Of a DNA stretch of 55,749 nucleotides, positions 33,864-43,800 are shown piece after piece. A program made the position numbers and the translations under genes. Below the pieces are notes generated by a model. That model was not told where the DNA came from, did not search any database, and saw only the letters and a program-made list of their open reading frames with translations. Position 1 is the stretch's first letter. Every line of letters starts with the position of its first letter. Source of the DNA: Anaerolineae bacterium (GTDB lineage: Bacteria; Chloroflexota; Anaerolineae; Aggregatilineales; Phototrophicaceae); contig JAJDXR010000003.1 of assembly GCA_022823165.1 (NCBI GenBank), positions 1-55,749 on the forward strand, written 5' to 3'.

Positions 33864-36046
33864 ACTCGCGTCGGATTGTCGCCCGCCTGCTGTTCCGCGG
33901 ACGAGCGCCGCTCCAGCTCTCTTAGTACATCGCGGGCCGCGGTCGGTATCACCGTGCCGGGGCCGAATATAGCCGTCGCGCCCTGCTCATAGAGGAAGGC
34001 GTGATCCTGTGCCGGAATGACGCCGCCGATGACCACCATGATGTCGGCTCGCCCCAGCTTGCTCAGCGCCTCGGTGAGCTGCGGCAGCAGGGTTTTGTGC
34101 CCGGCCGCCAGCGAACTGATGCCGACCACGTGCACATCATTTTCCACTGCCTGTTTCGCCACCTCGTCCGGCCTTTGAAACAGCGGCGCGATATCGACGT
34201 CAAAGCCCAAATCCGCGAAGGCGGTGGCGATGACTTTGGCGCCGCGGTCGTGGCCGTCTTGCCCCATCTTCGCCACCATCAGCCGCGGCCGCCGCCCCTC
34301 GCGCAGCGCGAAGTCATCCGTCAGTTCACGCACTGCGGCGACTTCAGCGCCATCGCCGAACTCGCTGCTGTAGACGCCGGCCACCGACTGCAGCACCGCT
34401 CGATGCCGTCCCCAGACTTGCTCCAGCGCCAGCGAAATCTCGCCGGTTGTGGCCCGCGCCCGCGCCGCTTCAACCGCCTGAGCCAGCAAATTGCCGCCTC
34501 CCGATCGAGCGCATTGCGCCAGTTTACTAAGCGCGCCATGCACAGCCGCATCGTCCCGCGCCGCGCGCAGCGTCTTTAAACCTGCGATCTGCGCTTGGCG
34601 CACGGCGCTGTTATCGACTTCGCGATAGGCGATAGGGGCATCGGCGTCCGAGCGGTGCTTGTTCACGCCGATGATGGTCTCGGCGCCGCTGTCGATACGG
34701 GCTTGCCGCCGGGCCGCCGCTTCTTCAATGCGCAGCTTGGGCAGTCCGGTTTCCAGCGCTTTGGTCATGCCGCCCAGCGCTTCAATTTCGTCGATATGCG
34801 CCCAGGCGCGCCGCGCCAAATCATGCGTCAAGCGCTCGACCAGGTAAGAGCCGCCCCAGGGGTCAACAGCAGCGGTAATGCCAGTTTCCTGCTGCAAGAA
34901 GAGCTGCGTATTGCGGGCGATGCGCGCGCTGAAATCGGTCGGCAGGGCGATGGCCTCGTCCAGCGCGTTGGTATGCAGGGACTGCGTTCCGCCCAGCGCC
35001 GCCGCCATTGCTTCCAGGCAAGTGCGGATGACGTTGTTATACGGGTCCTGCTCCTGCAAGCTCCAGCCCGAGGTTTGGCAGTGCGCGCGCAGCATCAGGG
35101 ACTTGGGATTCCGCGGATGAAATTGCTTGACCAACTTGGCCCAGAGCAAACGCGCCGCCCGCATCTTGGCGATCTCCATGAAATAATTCATGCCGATGCC
35201 CCAGAAAAAACTCAGCCGCGGCGCGAAGGCGTCAATGTTCAGACCCGCTTCCAAGCCCGCCCGCAGGTATTGCAGACCATTCGCCAGCGTATAAGCCAAC
35301 TCGATATCGGCGGTGGCGCCGGCTTCCTGGATATGGTAGCCGCTGATGCTGATGCTGTTGAATTTGGGCATCTCGGCGGCGCAGTAGGCGAAGATATCAG
35401 CCACGATGCGCATGGATTGCGCCGGCGGATAGATATAGGTATTGCGCACCATATATTCTTTGAGGATGTCATTTTGGATGGTGCCGGTTAACTGTGAGGG
35501 CGCCACGCCCTGCTCCTCGGCGGCGACGATGTAGAAAGCCAGCACCGGCAGCACCGCGCCGTTCATGGTCATGGAGACCGACATCCGCTCCAGCGGGATA
35601 CCGTCAAAGAGCGTCTTCATATCCAGTACGCTGTCCACGGCCACACCGGCCATGCCGACATCGCCTTCCACGCGCGGATGATCGGAGTCGTAGCCGCGGT
35701 GGGTGGCCAGGTCGAAAGCCACCGACAATCCCTTCTGCCCGGCGGCCAGATTGCGGCGGTAGAAGGCGTTGCTCTCCTCGGCGGTGGAGTAGCCGGCGTA
35801 CTGCCGGATCGTCCAGGGACGGGCGGCGTACATGGCGGGGTAGGGACCGCGCAGATAAGGCGGGATGCCGGCCACAAAATCAAGATGCTCGACAGCTTCC
35901 ACATCGGCGGGCTGGTGCAAGGCTTTGATGTCGATTTGCTCCAGCGTCCGCCAGACCTCGTCGGCGGGTGCGGTTGACGCGCAGGGATCAGCTGACGCCA
36001 GCGTCGGATCGTAATCGATTTGGCTGAAATCAGGATTTTCGGTCAT
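33860..36046 (-). CDS. mutB: Methylmalonyl-CoA mutase, large catalytic subunit
   Basis: A 728-residue adenosylcobalamin enzyme that interconverts methylmalonyl-CoA and succinyl-CoA. The N-terminal TIM barrel contains [21 protein letters not shown] and [14 protein letters not shown] (CoA and active-site loops). The C-terminal B12 domain contains the lower-ligand motif [13 protein letters not shown] (D-x-H-x-x-G) and later GGVIPAQDH. Length matches the family. Its start overlaps the mutA stop in an ATGA fashion, so the two subunits are co-translated. It serves propionate, odd-chain fatty acid and branched amino-acid breakdown, or the reverse direction. Confidence 0.95.
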   Translation of the reverse strand: MTENPDFSQIDYDPTLASADPCASTAPADEVWRTLEQIDIKALHQPADVEAVEHLDFVAGIPPYLRGPYPAMYAARPWTIRQYAGYSTAEESNAFYRRNLAAGQKGLSVAFDLATHRGYDSDHPRVEGDVGMAGVAVDSVLDMKTLFDGIPLERMSVSMTMNGAVLPVLAFYIVAAEEQGVAPSQLTGTIQNDILKEYMVRNTYIYPPAQSMRIVADIFAYCAAEMPKFNSISISGYHIQEAGATADIELAYTLANGLQYLRAGLEAGLNIDAFAPRLSFFWGIGMNYFMEIAKMRAARLLWAKLVKQFHPRNPKSLMLRAHCQTSGWSLQEQDPYNNVIRTCLEAMAAALGGTQSLHTNALDEAIALPTDFSARIARNTQLFLQQETGITAAVDPWGGSYLVERLTHDLARRAWAHIDEIEALGGMTKALETGLPKLRIEEAAARRQARIDSGAETIIGVNKHRSDADAPIAYREVDNSAVRQAQIAGLKTLRAARDDAAVHGALSKLAQCARSGGGNLLAQAVEAARARATTGEISLALEQVWGRHRAVLQSVAGVYSSEFGDGAEVAAVRELTDDFALREGRRPRLMVAKMGQDGHDRGAKVIATAFADLGFDVDIAPLFQRPDEVAKQAVENDVHVVGISSLAAGHKTLLPQLTEALSKLGRADIMVVIGGVIPAQDHAFLYEQGATAIFGPGTVIPTAARDVLRELERRSSAEQQAGDNPTRV

Positions 36047-37518
36047 GCGCCCGCCCCTGTTGCCGACTGCGGCTTTTCGAAGGCTTCCGCCAGGCGCAGC
36101 GGTTGCAGCGGATTTACGCGGATCACATCAGCGCCCGCCGCAGCACTGTCGGGCGCTGGTGACTTCCGCGCCGCCGGCAGCGTTTCCGCTTCGTTGACGT
36201 AGGCGTTGGCGCCCACCAGGATCTTGCTTCCGCTCGCCAGGTCATGCTTGCGCTGTTGGGCAATCGCCGCGATTTCCGCTTGTATTGCGCCCGACCGCAG
36301 CGCCGCCAACATGCCGCCCTGCGCTTCAATGTCCTGGAAGCGCGTCCAGGCTTTGCGCGCGAGCCGGTCGGTCAGCGTCTCAATATGCCAGGCGCCGCCG
36401 GCCGGGTCGATCAGCCGCGTCAGTTGCATTTCTTCTTTTAAGATAAGCTGCAGGTTGCGCGAGAGACGGCGCGAAAAAGCATCGCTCGTCCCCAGCGCGG
36501 CGTCGAATGCCGGCAAGCTGATGCTGTCGACCCCGCCCATCGCCGCCGCCAGCGCCTCGCTCGTTAGCCGCAGCAGGTTGACATGGCGGTCGCGGCGCGT
36601 TTTGTTGCGCAAGCCGCCGCGCGCGTGCAGCCGCAAACGCCGATTCTGCGGCGACACGCCAAAGGCGCGCAGCGCCTGCGCCCATAAGGATTTGATCGCG
36701 CGGAACTTGGCTATTTCCATGAAGAAGTTCTCGCCGATGCCCAGCTGGAAGCGCAGCTTTCCCGCTGTGAGAGCGGCGCTCAGTCGGCCAGCGCCCGCCG
36801 CCCGCAGGTAGTCGACGCCAGTCGCCAGCGCAATCGCCAGCTCCTGCGCGGCATTCGCGCCGGCTTCGTGGTAGGCGCTTGTGTCAACCAAGACGCTGCC
36901 CATTTGCAGCGCGTATTTGCCGGCGTCCTCCACAAAATCAGCCAGTCGCTCAAAGGCGTCGGCGCGCATGGCGCCCGTTCGCGCCAAGCTGGCCAAGGGG
37001 TCATATCCGGCATAGCCGCTTAGCTGGCGAATTATGTCTTCGCTTAGCGCAGATTGTAGGAAGCGGTAGCGGATTATGGGCTTGCGTCCGTCGCCGCGAA
37101 TGAAGAGCGGATAAGTCCGCAAGTTAATCCCGGCCAAGGCGCGCCGCATATCGCGCGCCGATGCTACTTGCAGCGAATCGTGGAGTACGATCGCAGTTTG
37201 CCCGCTGCTCAGCGCTTCCCGCAGCGCCGCGTTGAATTCGCGCGGATCAGCCAGGTCAATCTCGTTGGCGATCAGCCAGGGCTGGGCGCGGTAGCCGCCG
37301 GCGGTGGTTCCGCGCAAGTAGGGATACTGGCCAGGCAAACCGTCCGGCGTCCCGCGTTCGCCGATGCTATCGACATGCGGCAGCGGCTCAATGTCGATGC
37401 CTTCGTAGCTGCGGGCGACAAGGCTCTCCAGCGATTGCCCGCGCAGCGACGCGCGCGCGGCCTCGACCCAATCGTCATAGGTCGCGGCGTCAAATTCAGC
37501 GAATAAGGCCTCGGTCAC
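36043..37518 (-). CDS. mutA: Methylmalonyl-CoA mutase, small subunit (short form)
   Basis: A 491-residue protein homologous to the barrel domain of the mutase, with [30 protein letters not shown] and [13 protein letters not shown]. The expected C-terminal B12-like domain of small subunits (usually 600 residues or more) is absent: the protein ends shortly after VGANAYVNE with a Pro/Ala-rich tail. It would be the non-catalytic partner of MutB. The first gene of the mutA-mutB operon; a near-perfect -10 lies about 40 bases upstream. Confidence 0.9.
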   Translation of the reverse strand: MTEALFAEFDAATYDDWVEAARASLRGQSLESLVARSYEGIDIEPLPHVDSIGERGTPDGLPGQYPYLRGTTAGGYRAQPWLIANEIDLADPREFNAALREALSSGQTAIVLHDSLQVASARDMRRALAGINLRTYPLFIRGDGRKPIIRYRFLQSALSEDIIRQLSGYAGYDPLASLARTGAMRADAFERLADFVEDAGKYALQMGSVLVDTSAYHEAGANAAQELAIALATGVDYLRAAGAGRLSAALTAGKLRFQLGIGENFFMEIAKFRAIKSLWAQALRAFGVSPQNRRLRLHARGGLRNKTRRDRHVNLLRLTSEALAAAMGGVDSISLPAFDAALGTSDAFSRRLSRNLQLILKEEMQLTRLIDPAGGAWHIETLTDRLARKAWTRFQDIEAQGGMLAALRSGAIQAEIAAIAQQRKHDLASGSKILVGANAYVNEAETLPAARKSPAPDSAAAGADVIRVNPLQPLRLAEAFEKPQSATGAGA

Positions 37519-37556
37519 AGTCTGCTCACAGCGCTAGTCGTTCAAGCATAGCGCCG

Positions 37557-37585
37557 ATTATAGCGGCTGAGGCGATGTCTTGGAA
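37557..37585 (-). promoter_or_regulatory. Probable promoter of mutA-mutB
   Basis: Minus strand: TATAAT (37562-37557), 17-base spacer and a weak TTCCAA (37585-37580). The start would be about 32 bases before the mutA ATG. No cobalamin riboswitch motif is seen in so short a leader. Confidence 0.5.
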
Positions 37586-37829
37586 TTGTGGCGCGCCCTC
37601 GAAAGCGCTCGGCCTGATCGCGACTGCGAATTGAGTGGGATTCCAAAAAAGAAAAAAGAATGCGAAAAGCTGTTAGTGGCTTACCTGGCAGTGACACCGA
37701 CATGGCGGCACAAAATTGCGCGAGCATCAACGCGATAACAGAACCTCTGTGACCTCAAAGTCACTCGCTGTCCTCGCTGGCAAAGCTGTCGTAGATTCAA
37801 CCGATAAGGACACACATCCCCCCGCTGAC
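37586..37829. other. Intergenic stretch without recognised gene
   Basis: Between the mutA promoter and the end of the P450 gene. An A-rich tract (37646-37664) is present. I see no convincing frame, hairpin terminator or repeat. Confidence 0.4.
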
Positions 37830-39068
37830 TCACCAGGTCACATGCAGCGCGACGGGACCACGGAAGGAGATATTGCGCGTATACTCGAGCGCTTGCCCGT
37901 CCGCCAGACGCAGGCCCGGCAGCTCGCGCGTCAGCGTCTCCAGCAGGATAGCCATCTCCAGCCGGGCCAGCGGCGCGCCCACGCAATAGTGGATGCCGTA
38001 ACCGAAAGCCAACTGGTCCTTGAGATTGTCGCGCTCGACAATGATGTCGTCCGGCTCGGGAAAGACGCCTTCATCGCGATTGGCGGAGTTGAGCATCAGC
38101 AGCAGGTTGGCGCCGGCCGGAATTTCGACGCCGTTGATCGTGCTGGGCTTCGCCGTCAGCCGCCGCCAGGTACAGACGGAGGGATCGTAGCGCATCATCT
38201 CTTCCAGCGCGCGCGGGATGTCAGCCGGCGCCGCGCAGAGCGCCTGCCAGTGTTCGCGCTGCGTCAGCAGATGCAGCAGCGCGTTGTTGATCTGCGCCGT
38301 GGTCGTTTCGTGCCCGGCCACCAGCAGCGTGATCATGCAGCTGGCGATTTCATTCAGGGTCAGTACGCTGTCATCGCCGGCGCGCATACGAATCAGGTCG
38401 CTGGTCAAGTCGTCTTGCGGCGCGCGCGCTTTCTCCGCCACCAGCTCAACCACGTAGCTCCAGAAGGGCGCCAGATTCTCGGTCATGGCGATCTGCTCGG
38501 CCGCGGTCGGTCGCCCGTAATAGAGCTTGATGCGATTGCCGGCCCAAGCCTTGCCCCGCGGCACATCGGCATCGGGCACGCCCAGCACATGAAAGAGCAC
38601 GAAAGCCGGATATTCGTAGGTCAGCTCGGCCACGATATCAAGCGGCGCGCGCCCGGCGATGCGCTCGACGCCACGCTCGGCGATGGCGCGGATGGTGGGC
38701 GCGAAGCTCTTCATGCGCCGCGGTGTGAAGAGACGATTGACCAAGGAGCGGATGCGCGTATGGCCGGGTGGCACATTGTTTGACAGCACCGGCTCGGGCG
38801 TATAGTCGCGGGCGGCCAGCAGCCGCCGTACGGCCTCGGAGAAGGGAACGATGGGACTGATGGTGTTGGCGGCGGTGTAGGTCTCGTGATCGCGGAAAAT
38901 AGCCTTGACGTCGTCGTAGCGCGTGACCACCCAGTAGTCGATGGCCGGGCTGTAGAAGACCGGCTGCTCGCGCCGGGCGCGGCCGAGCAGGGGGAAGGGG
39001 TCGCTCAAGTCGAGCGGGTCGAAGGCGGTGGCGAGGTCGTGAATTGGGCAAGGGGATGATGGGGACAT
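37830..39068 (-). CDS. Cytochrome P450
   Basis: A 412-residue soluble bacterial P450. The haem-ligand loop FGYGIHYCVGAPLAR has Cys362; the oxygen-activating helix I motif is AGHETT (251-256); the K-helix ExxR is Glu290-MM-Arg293. No membrane anchor is present, so it is cytoplasmic and needs a ferredoxin/reductase pair, which is not encoded nearby. It resembles the CYP102-unrelated class I bacterial P450s acting on small hydrophobic molecules. The substrate is unknown. The ATG at 39068 is used. Confidence 0.92.
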   Translation of the reverse strand: MSPSSPCPIHDLATAFDPLDLSDPFPLLGRARREQPVFYSPAIDYWVVTRYDDVKAIFRDHETYTAANTISPIVPFSEAVRRLLAARDYTPEPVLSNNVPPGHTRIRSLVNRLFTPRRMKSFAPTIRAIAERGVERIAGRAPLDIVAELTYEYPAFVLFHVLGVPDADVPRGKAWAGNRIKLYYGRPTAAEQIAMTENLAPFWSYVVELVAEKARAPQDDLTSDLIRMRAGDDSVLTLNEIASCMITLLVAGHETTTAQINNALLHLLTQREHWQALCAAPADIPRALEEMMRYDPSVCTWRRLTAKPSTINGVEIPAGANLLLMLNSANRDEGVFPEPDDIIVERDNLKDQLAFGYGIHYCVGAPLARLEMAILLETLTRELPGLRLADGQALEYTRNISFRGPVALHVTW

Positions 39069-39124
39069 TTAGCGGCATTCTGACTCAATCGCCTGCGGGT
39101 ATTCCGGCACGGGCAATTGGCGAC

Positions 39125-39460
39125 TTAGACTTCAACTTCCTGCACCAAGCCGCGAATCTCGGCGCTGCTGATGTCGGTGTCGTCGGTTTTCGAGTAGATG
39201 GTCAGCAGTGTGACGCGGTCGCTGAATTGGGCGTAATAGATGACGCGGAAGCCGCCGCTCTTGCCACGGCGCGCCGCTCGGTTGGGCAGACGCACTTTGT
39301 AGACTGCGCAGCCAACGCCAGGGATTCTGTCACCGGGACGCTCGCCCTGCTCCAGCCTTGTGATTAGGCGCTCAACCTCGTCTATTGTTTTCCGATACTT
39401 GCGTTCAAGCCGGCCGAGCCGCCTTTTGAATATCGGCAAATCCCTAACTAGAGTCGCCAT
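39125..39460 (-). CDS. RelE/ParE-superfamily toxin
   Basis: A 111-residue protein with the RelE/ParE fold pattern: an N-terminal helical hairpin (IFKRRLGRLERKYRKTIDEVERLI), then strands GCAVYKVRLPN, GGFRVIYYAQ and VTLLTIYSKTD. The conserved basic segment and K-R-R-Y/R positions suggest an mRNA interferase more than a gyrase poison, but this is tentative. The ATG at 39460 overlaps the antitoxin gene by 17 bases, so translation is coupled. A longer frame to 39514 only extends back into the antitoxin gene. Confidence 0.8.
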   Translation of the reverse strand: MATLVRDLPIFKRRLGRLERKYRKTIDEVERLITRLEQGERPGDRIPGVGCAVYKVRLPNRAARRGKSGGFRVIYYAQFSDRVTLLTIYSKTDDTDISSAEIRGLVQEVEV

Positions 39461-39647
39461 CACCGTATATTTCCCGACGAAGCTCTGCAATTGATTCCCG
39501 CGCTGGCCGCCCACAACCTGCTTTTGCCTGGATAATGCCGATGCGAATATCTTCCATCAACTCTTCCTTCGTCGGCTCGCGGTCGTCCGCTTCTACAGGA
39601 CTTGGCGGCGCTTGAGGCAAAGTCGGATTCAGTTTGTCAGGATTCAT
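39444..39647 (-). CDS. Putative antitoxin of the RelE/ParE-type toxin
   Basis: A 67-residue, acidic and probably partly disordered protein. The N-terminal Pro-rich part (NPDKLNPTLPQAPPSPVEAD) is followed by a helix KEELMEDIRIGIIQAKAG and SIAELRREIYGD, resembling the toxin-binding tails of RelB/ParD-type antitoxins. No clear DNA-binding ribbon-helix-helix is visible. A perfect AGGAGGT site precedes the ATG. It is placed directly before the toxin gene as usual for type II systems. Confidence 0.65.
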   Translation of the reverse strand: MNPDKLNPTLPQAPPSPVEADDREPTKEELMEDIRIGIIQAKAGCGRPARESIAELRREIYGDGDSS

Positions 39648-39674
39648 CGCGTACCTCCTGCATCCATAGCAATG

Positions 39675-39704
39675 ATTGTAGCGCAATCCTGCCGCGCTAT
39701 TCAA
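39675..39704 (-). promoter_or_regulatory. Promoter of the toxin-antitoxin pair
   Basis: Minus strand: TTGAAT (39704-39699), an 18-base spacer and TACAAT (39680-39675). The -35 overlaps the -35 of the divergent iolG promoter. Confidence 0.5.
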
Positions 39705-39728
39705 TAATCCCGCGAGATTCGTTATGAT
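39700..39728 (+). promoter_or_regulatory. Promoter of the iol operon
   Basis: TTCAAT (39700-39705), a 17-base spacer and TATGAT (39723-39728). The predicted start is near 39735, about 28 bases before the iolG ATG. Confidence 0.5.
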
Positions 39729-39762
39729 TAGCGCCATTAACGTTAGCCAGGGCGAGGCGAAT

Positions 39763-40776
39763 ATGACCATTAATCTCGGCATCATCGGCGCCGGGCGCAT
39801 CGGCCGCGTCCACGCCAATACCTTGACCACTCGCATACCCTCGGCCAAGGTGCTGGCCATCGCCGACATCTTCGCCGACTCAGCCCAAGCGGCTGCCGCC
39901 GACTACGGCATTCCCCATCACACTGGCGACCCCGCCGAAATCATCAACAGCGCCGATATCGACGCCATCGTCATCTGTTCTTCGACCGACACCCACTGCC
40001 GCTTCATCACCGAGGCGGCTCAAGCTGGTAAACATATCTTCTGCGAGAAGCCCATCGCCTTCGACCTGGCCGAGATTGACGCGGCGCTGGCGGCGGTGGA
40101 CGAAAGCGGCGCGCAGCTGCAAATCGGCTTTAACCGCCGCTTTGACGCCAATCACGCGCGCATCAAGAGCGCTATCGAGGCTGGCGAAATCGGCGACCCG
40201 CATACCATGATGATCATCAGCCGCGATCCGGCGCCGCCGCCCATCGACTACATCAAGGTCTCCGGCGGCTTGATGATGGATATGATGATTCACGACTTCG
40301 ACCTTTGCCGCTTCCTGCTGGGCGAGGTCGAGGAGATTTACGCCATCGGCGATGTCAAGGTCGACCCGGCCATCGGCGCGGCCGGCGATATCGACACGGC
40401 CAAGGTGATGCTGCGCTTCGCGAATGGCGCCATCGGCAGCATCGAGAACAGCCGGCAAGCGGTCTACGGTTACGACCAGCGCGTCGAGGTCTTCGGCAGC
40501 GGCGGCGCGGTCAGCAGCGGCAATTGGCATCCCAATGCCGTCACCATCAGCGACGCCGGCAGCGTCCGCCGCGATTTGCCGCTGCATTTTTTCGTCGAAC
40601 GCTATATGGACAGCTACGCGGCTGAGATGATCGCCTTCGTTGAGGCCATCGAGAGCGGCGCGCCGGTGCCGGTGGTCGGCAATGACGGGCGCGTGCCGGT
40701 GCTGATGGCTATGGCCGGCATGCGCTCCATCGCCGAGAATCGCCCGGTGAAACTGTCGGACGTGGAAACAGGCTGA
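39763..40776 (+). CDS. iolG: Inositol 2-dehydrogenase (Gfo/Idh/MocA family)
   Basis: A 337-residue NAD-dependent oxidoreductase. The Rossmann motif GIIGAGRIGRVHA lies at 5-17, EKPIAFD carries the conserved catalytic-face lysine, and GGLMMDMMIHDFDLCRFL supplies the Asp and His of the active site typical of inositol dehydrogenases. It oxidises myo-inositol to scyllo-inosose, the first step of the pathway. Its identity is supported by iolC, iolB and iolD further along the same strand. The ATG at 39763 follows GGGCGAGG. It is first in the operon, and a restriction-modification gene begins 31 bases after it. Confidence 0.9.
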   Translation: MTINLGIIGAGRIGRVHANTLTTRIPSAKVLAIADIFADSAQAAAADYGIPHHTGDPAEIINSADIDAIVICSSTDTHCRFITEAAQAGKHIFCEKPIAFDLAEIDAALAAVDESGAQLQIGFNRRFDANHARIKSAIEAGEIGDPHTMMIISRDPAPPPIDYIKVSGGLMMDMMIHDFDLCRFLLGEVEEIYAIGDVKVDPAIGAAGDIDTAKVMLRFANGAIGSIENSRQAVYGYDQRVEVFGSGGAVSSGNWHPNAVTISDAGSVRRDLPLHFFVERYMDSYAAEMIAFVEAIESGAPVPVVGNDGRVPVLMAMAGMRSIAENRPVKLSDVETG

Positions 40777-40807
40777 TGCGCGCCGGGCTTGAGCTTGGAA
40801 TGATGAA

Positions 40808-43800
40808 ATGAGCGCTTATGAAAGCATCCTGAATACCTGGCTGGCTGCCGCCCTGCGCGAGCGCGGGCTGGACGCTCGCGCGGAGAGCGGGCAAGGCGGC
40901 GGCAAACGGTTGGATGTGGAAGTCTCGCTTGACGGGTTAAAAATCGCGCTGGAAGCGGAACAGGCCTTCTCCGCGACCAAAAAGGCTTCAGCGATAAAAG
41001 ACGCCGACAGCCGCCTGCGCGATGAGTTGGCGGATTGCGCGGTCGCGATTTGTTATCCTGCCGGCTTGAGCTCGGCGGCTGAGCTGGCGGCCTGCGAATT
41101 GCTGCATACCTTGCGCAGCCACAAGGAACGTCCGCCCGCGCATAAAACCAGTTGGAAGCGGGATAACATCCCGCAACTGGTCAGCGTCATTCGTAAAATC
41201 CCCGACCAGCTTGGCGACCCCGACGAGATCGCCAAGCGCCTCTCATTCAGCCTGGATCGCGCCGTCGCCCGGCTCAGCGAAAGCCAAAAGCAGGATTTAG
41301 CCGCCTGCCTGGACCTGCCGGCCGGCAAGCCCACAAAAATCGAGCCCGGCTATGCTTTGAGCAGCCGCTTCAACCAAGCCGCCAAGCGCGCCATGCTGGT
41401 CCTGGCCACGGCCGTCATGTTTCACAGCCAGTTGGACAAACACCGCCATAGCATCAAACCGCGTTCATTCGCGGGCGACTGGTCCCCCGCCAGCGCCAGC
41501 CAATGCGCCGAGAGCCACGACCCGGTTGGCGCCTTCTCGCAAGCCTGGGAATTATGGCTGGCCGTTGACTACAAGCCCATCTTCGATACGGCGCGCAGCG
41601 CGCTGCATGCGCTGGCCGGCGCGCATGAATTCGCCGCCGCCCTGCGGGTGGTGGCGCGGGCTTCATTGCAGGTAACGCGCAACATCGTCGGCTTGCGGCA
41701 TGATTTGCTGGGGCGCATCTTCCACAAAGTGCTCGACACCGCCCGCTACGATGGCTCTTTCTACACCACCACCGCGGCCGCGACCCTGCTGGCCAACCTG
41801 GCACTCCGCGCGGACCTGCTCGACTGGTCGGACAGCGCCGCCATCGCCCGGCTGCGCATCACCGACCCCGCCTGCGGCACCGGCACGCTCTTGATGGCGG
41901 CCGCCGAGCGCATCCGCGATTTGACCGGCGCGGCCGGCAATCAAGCGGAAGTTTCCCGCCTGCTCATCGAGCAGGTCTTGACCGGCTTCGACGTCAACCT
42001 GACGGCGACGCATCTGGCCGCGACCACGCTGGGTTTGCTGTCGCCCACGACCACCTTCGAGCGTATGAAGATTTACCGCGCCTTGCTGGGCGTGGACGAG
42101 AATAATGAAGCCAAACTGGGCTCGCTGGAATTTCTGGACGCGGGCAAAGACGGGCAGCCGCGCCTGCTGCCCTGGCCCACCGGCGTCGAGCAGATTGAGA
42201 CACAGGCGCAAGTCGCCCACGCCGAAGCCGCCGACCTGGTGATTATGAATCCGCCCTTCACGCGCGACAGTTTGCGCCACGACCAATTCAGTCGGGCGCA
42301 AGAGCGGCAGCTCAAAGCGCGCGAGAAGGAGCTGTTTGACAAGCTGGAAAGCGGTATTCACCGTTCGCACAACGGCGGTGGATTTTTAGCGTTGGCTGAG
42401 AAAATCGCCAAGCATGACAACGCCACAATCGCCGTCGTACTGCCATTGGTTGGCGCGACCAATTACGCCACGCGCGAAATGCGCATATTCTTGGCGAAGA
42501 AATTCCACATCGACACCATCGTTACGTCTCACGATCCGACGCGCATATATTTTTCGGAGAATACGAGCATCGGTGAAATGCTGTTGATTTGTCGGCGGCG
42601 CCCCCACCCCCAAACCCCCTCCCCCAGAGCGAGGGAGGGGGCTTTCGACGCTGATGAGGGGTATGCTGAGAATAAGTTCCCCTTCCCTCATTTTGGGATG
42701 CCCGCCATAGAGATGGCGGGAAGGGGCCGGGGGATGGGGGCGGGAGTCGAAAAATGGGACATCCCGCCGAGACTGAAACGCCGCATGCAGATGGTGGCGC
42801 GTGAATTGCGGAAAAACCCGACTGCCGCCGAAGACAAGCTCTGGCAAGCGATTCGCAAGAAGCAGCTTGATGACCGCAAATTTCGTCGTCAGGTCGCTAT
42901 CGGCGCTTTTGTCGTCGATTTCTACTGCTCGTCCGAGCGTCTGGCGATTGAAGTTGACGGGCCTGTTCATGACCAGCAGGTAGAAGCCGACAAAATCCGC
43001 CAAGAGCTCATTGAATCACTCGGAATCCGCTTCGTCCGTTTGTCGAACAGCGAAGTCGAAAATCGCCTGGAAGACGCGCTTGACAAAATCCGCGCGGCGT
43101 TTACCCCCACCCCAAACCCCTTTGCCATCTCTATGGCAAAGCATCCCATAAAGAGGGAGGGGCTTACATCGTTGTCAGCGAGCCCGCGCCTTGACTCCCC
43201 ATCCTCAATCGACAGGAAGGGGCCGTCGTCGCTACCAGCGAGCCCGCACGTCAATTCCCCCTCCCTCCTTGTGGGGGAGGGGGCTAGGGGGTGGGGGGCT
43301 TTTCCACCCACCACCATCGTCAATCTCTACGAAAATCCGGCCACGCCAGCCGCGGCGCTGGGCCTGGCTCGGGATATCGCTGAAGGGCATACCGACCAAA
43401 TCAAAGGTACCGTGCAGCATTGGCCCCGCAGCCGCATTGAAAAGGGCGATTGGGGCGGGGTGCAGTTTTTGTCTCCTTATCTCTGCGAGAAATTCGTTGA
43501 ATTGCAGGGAGACGAGTTTTTCGCTTTTCGCGAACTGGGGGATCTAGCCAATTTAGGTCCCGCTGGGCAAGGAGTCCGCGGCATTTTTGACCGTTCGGAA
43601 GTACCGAACAAAGACGGCATGACTGCGCTATGGTATCACAAAACCAATGTAACGCAGAAGATGCGGGCGCGATGGGATACGTATATCATACCGAAGCAGG
43701 CCAAACAGAAGCAGGCAGCGGACTTGTGGATGAAACGCAAACAAATGATGATTGTTGCCCGAGCGCGACTAAATACTTTGCGATGCGCTTCCGTGAGATT

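Larger units (their letters stand above)
42598..43299 (+). mobile_element. In-frame DUF559 (Vsr-like) nuclease cassette flanked by nested inverted repeats
   Basis: About 700 bases interrupting the type IIG-like gene. The core (42746-43102, residues 647-765 of the host frame) is a DUF559 endonuclease-like domain: LKRRMQMVARELRKNPTAAE, KFRRQVAIGAF, VVDFYCSS (Asp704) and AIEVDGPVHDQQ (Glu715, Asp717, His721). These are the usual DUF559 residues of a PD-(D/E)xK/Vsr fold. On both sides lie C- and G-rich palindromic units, in mirror order, that are translated as Pro/Gly/Arg-rich filler. The core has no start codon or ribosome site of its own, so it can only be made as part of the host protein. Confidence 0.75.

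Noticed and set aside
37519..37562. Cobalamin riboswitch before mutA
   Set aside because: The predicted leader is only about 32 bases and lacks any B12-box-like sequence.
42746..43102. DUF559 as an independent gene
   Set aside because: No ribosome site or start codon at the domain boundary, and no stop codon before the host frame resumes.
42598..43299. DUF559 block as an intein
   Set aside because: No N-terminal Cys/Ser splicing block and no terminal His-Asn before a nucleophile at the junctions; the edges are palindromic DNA repeats instead.
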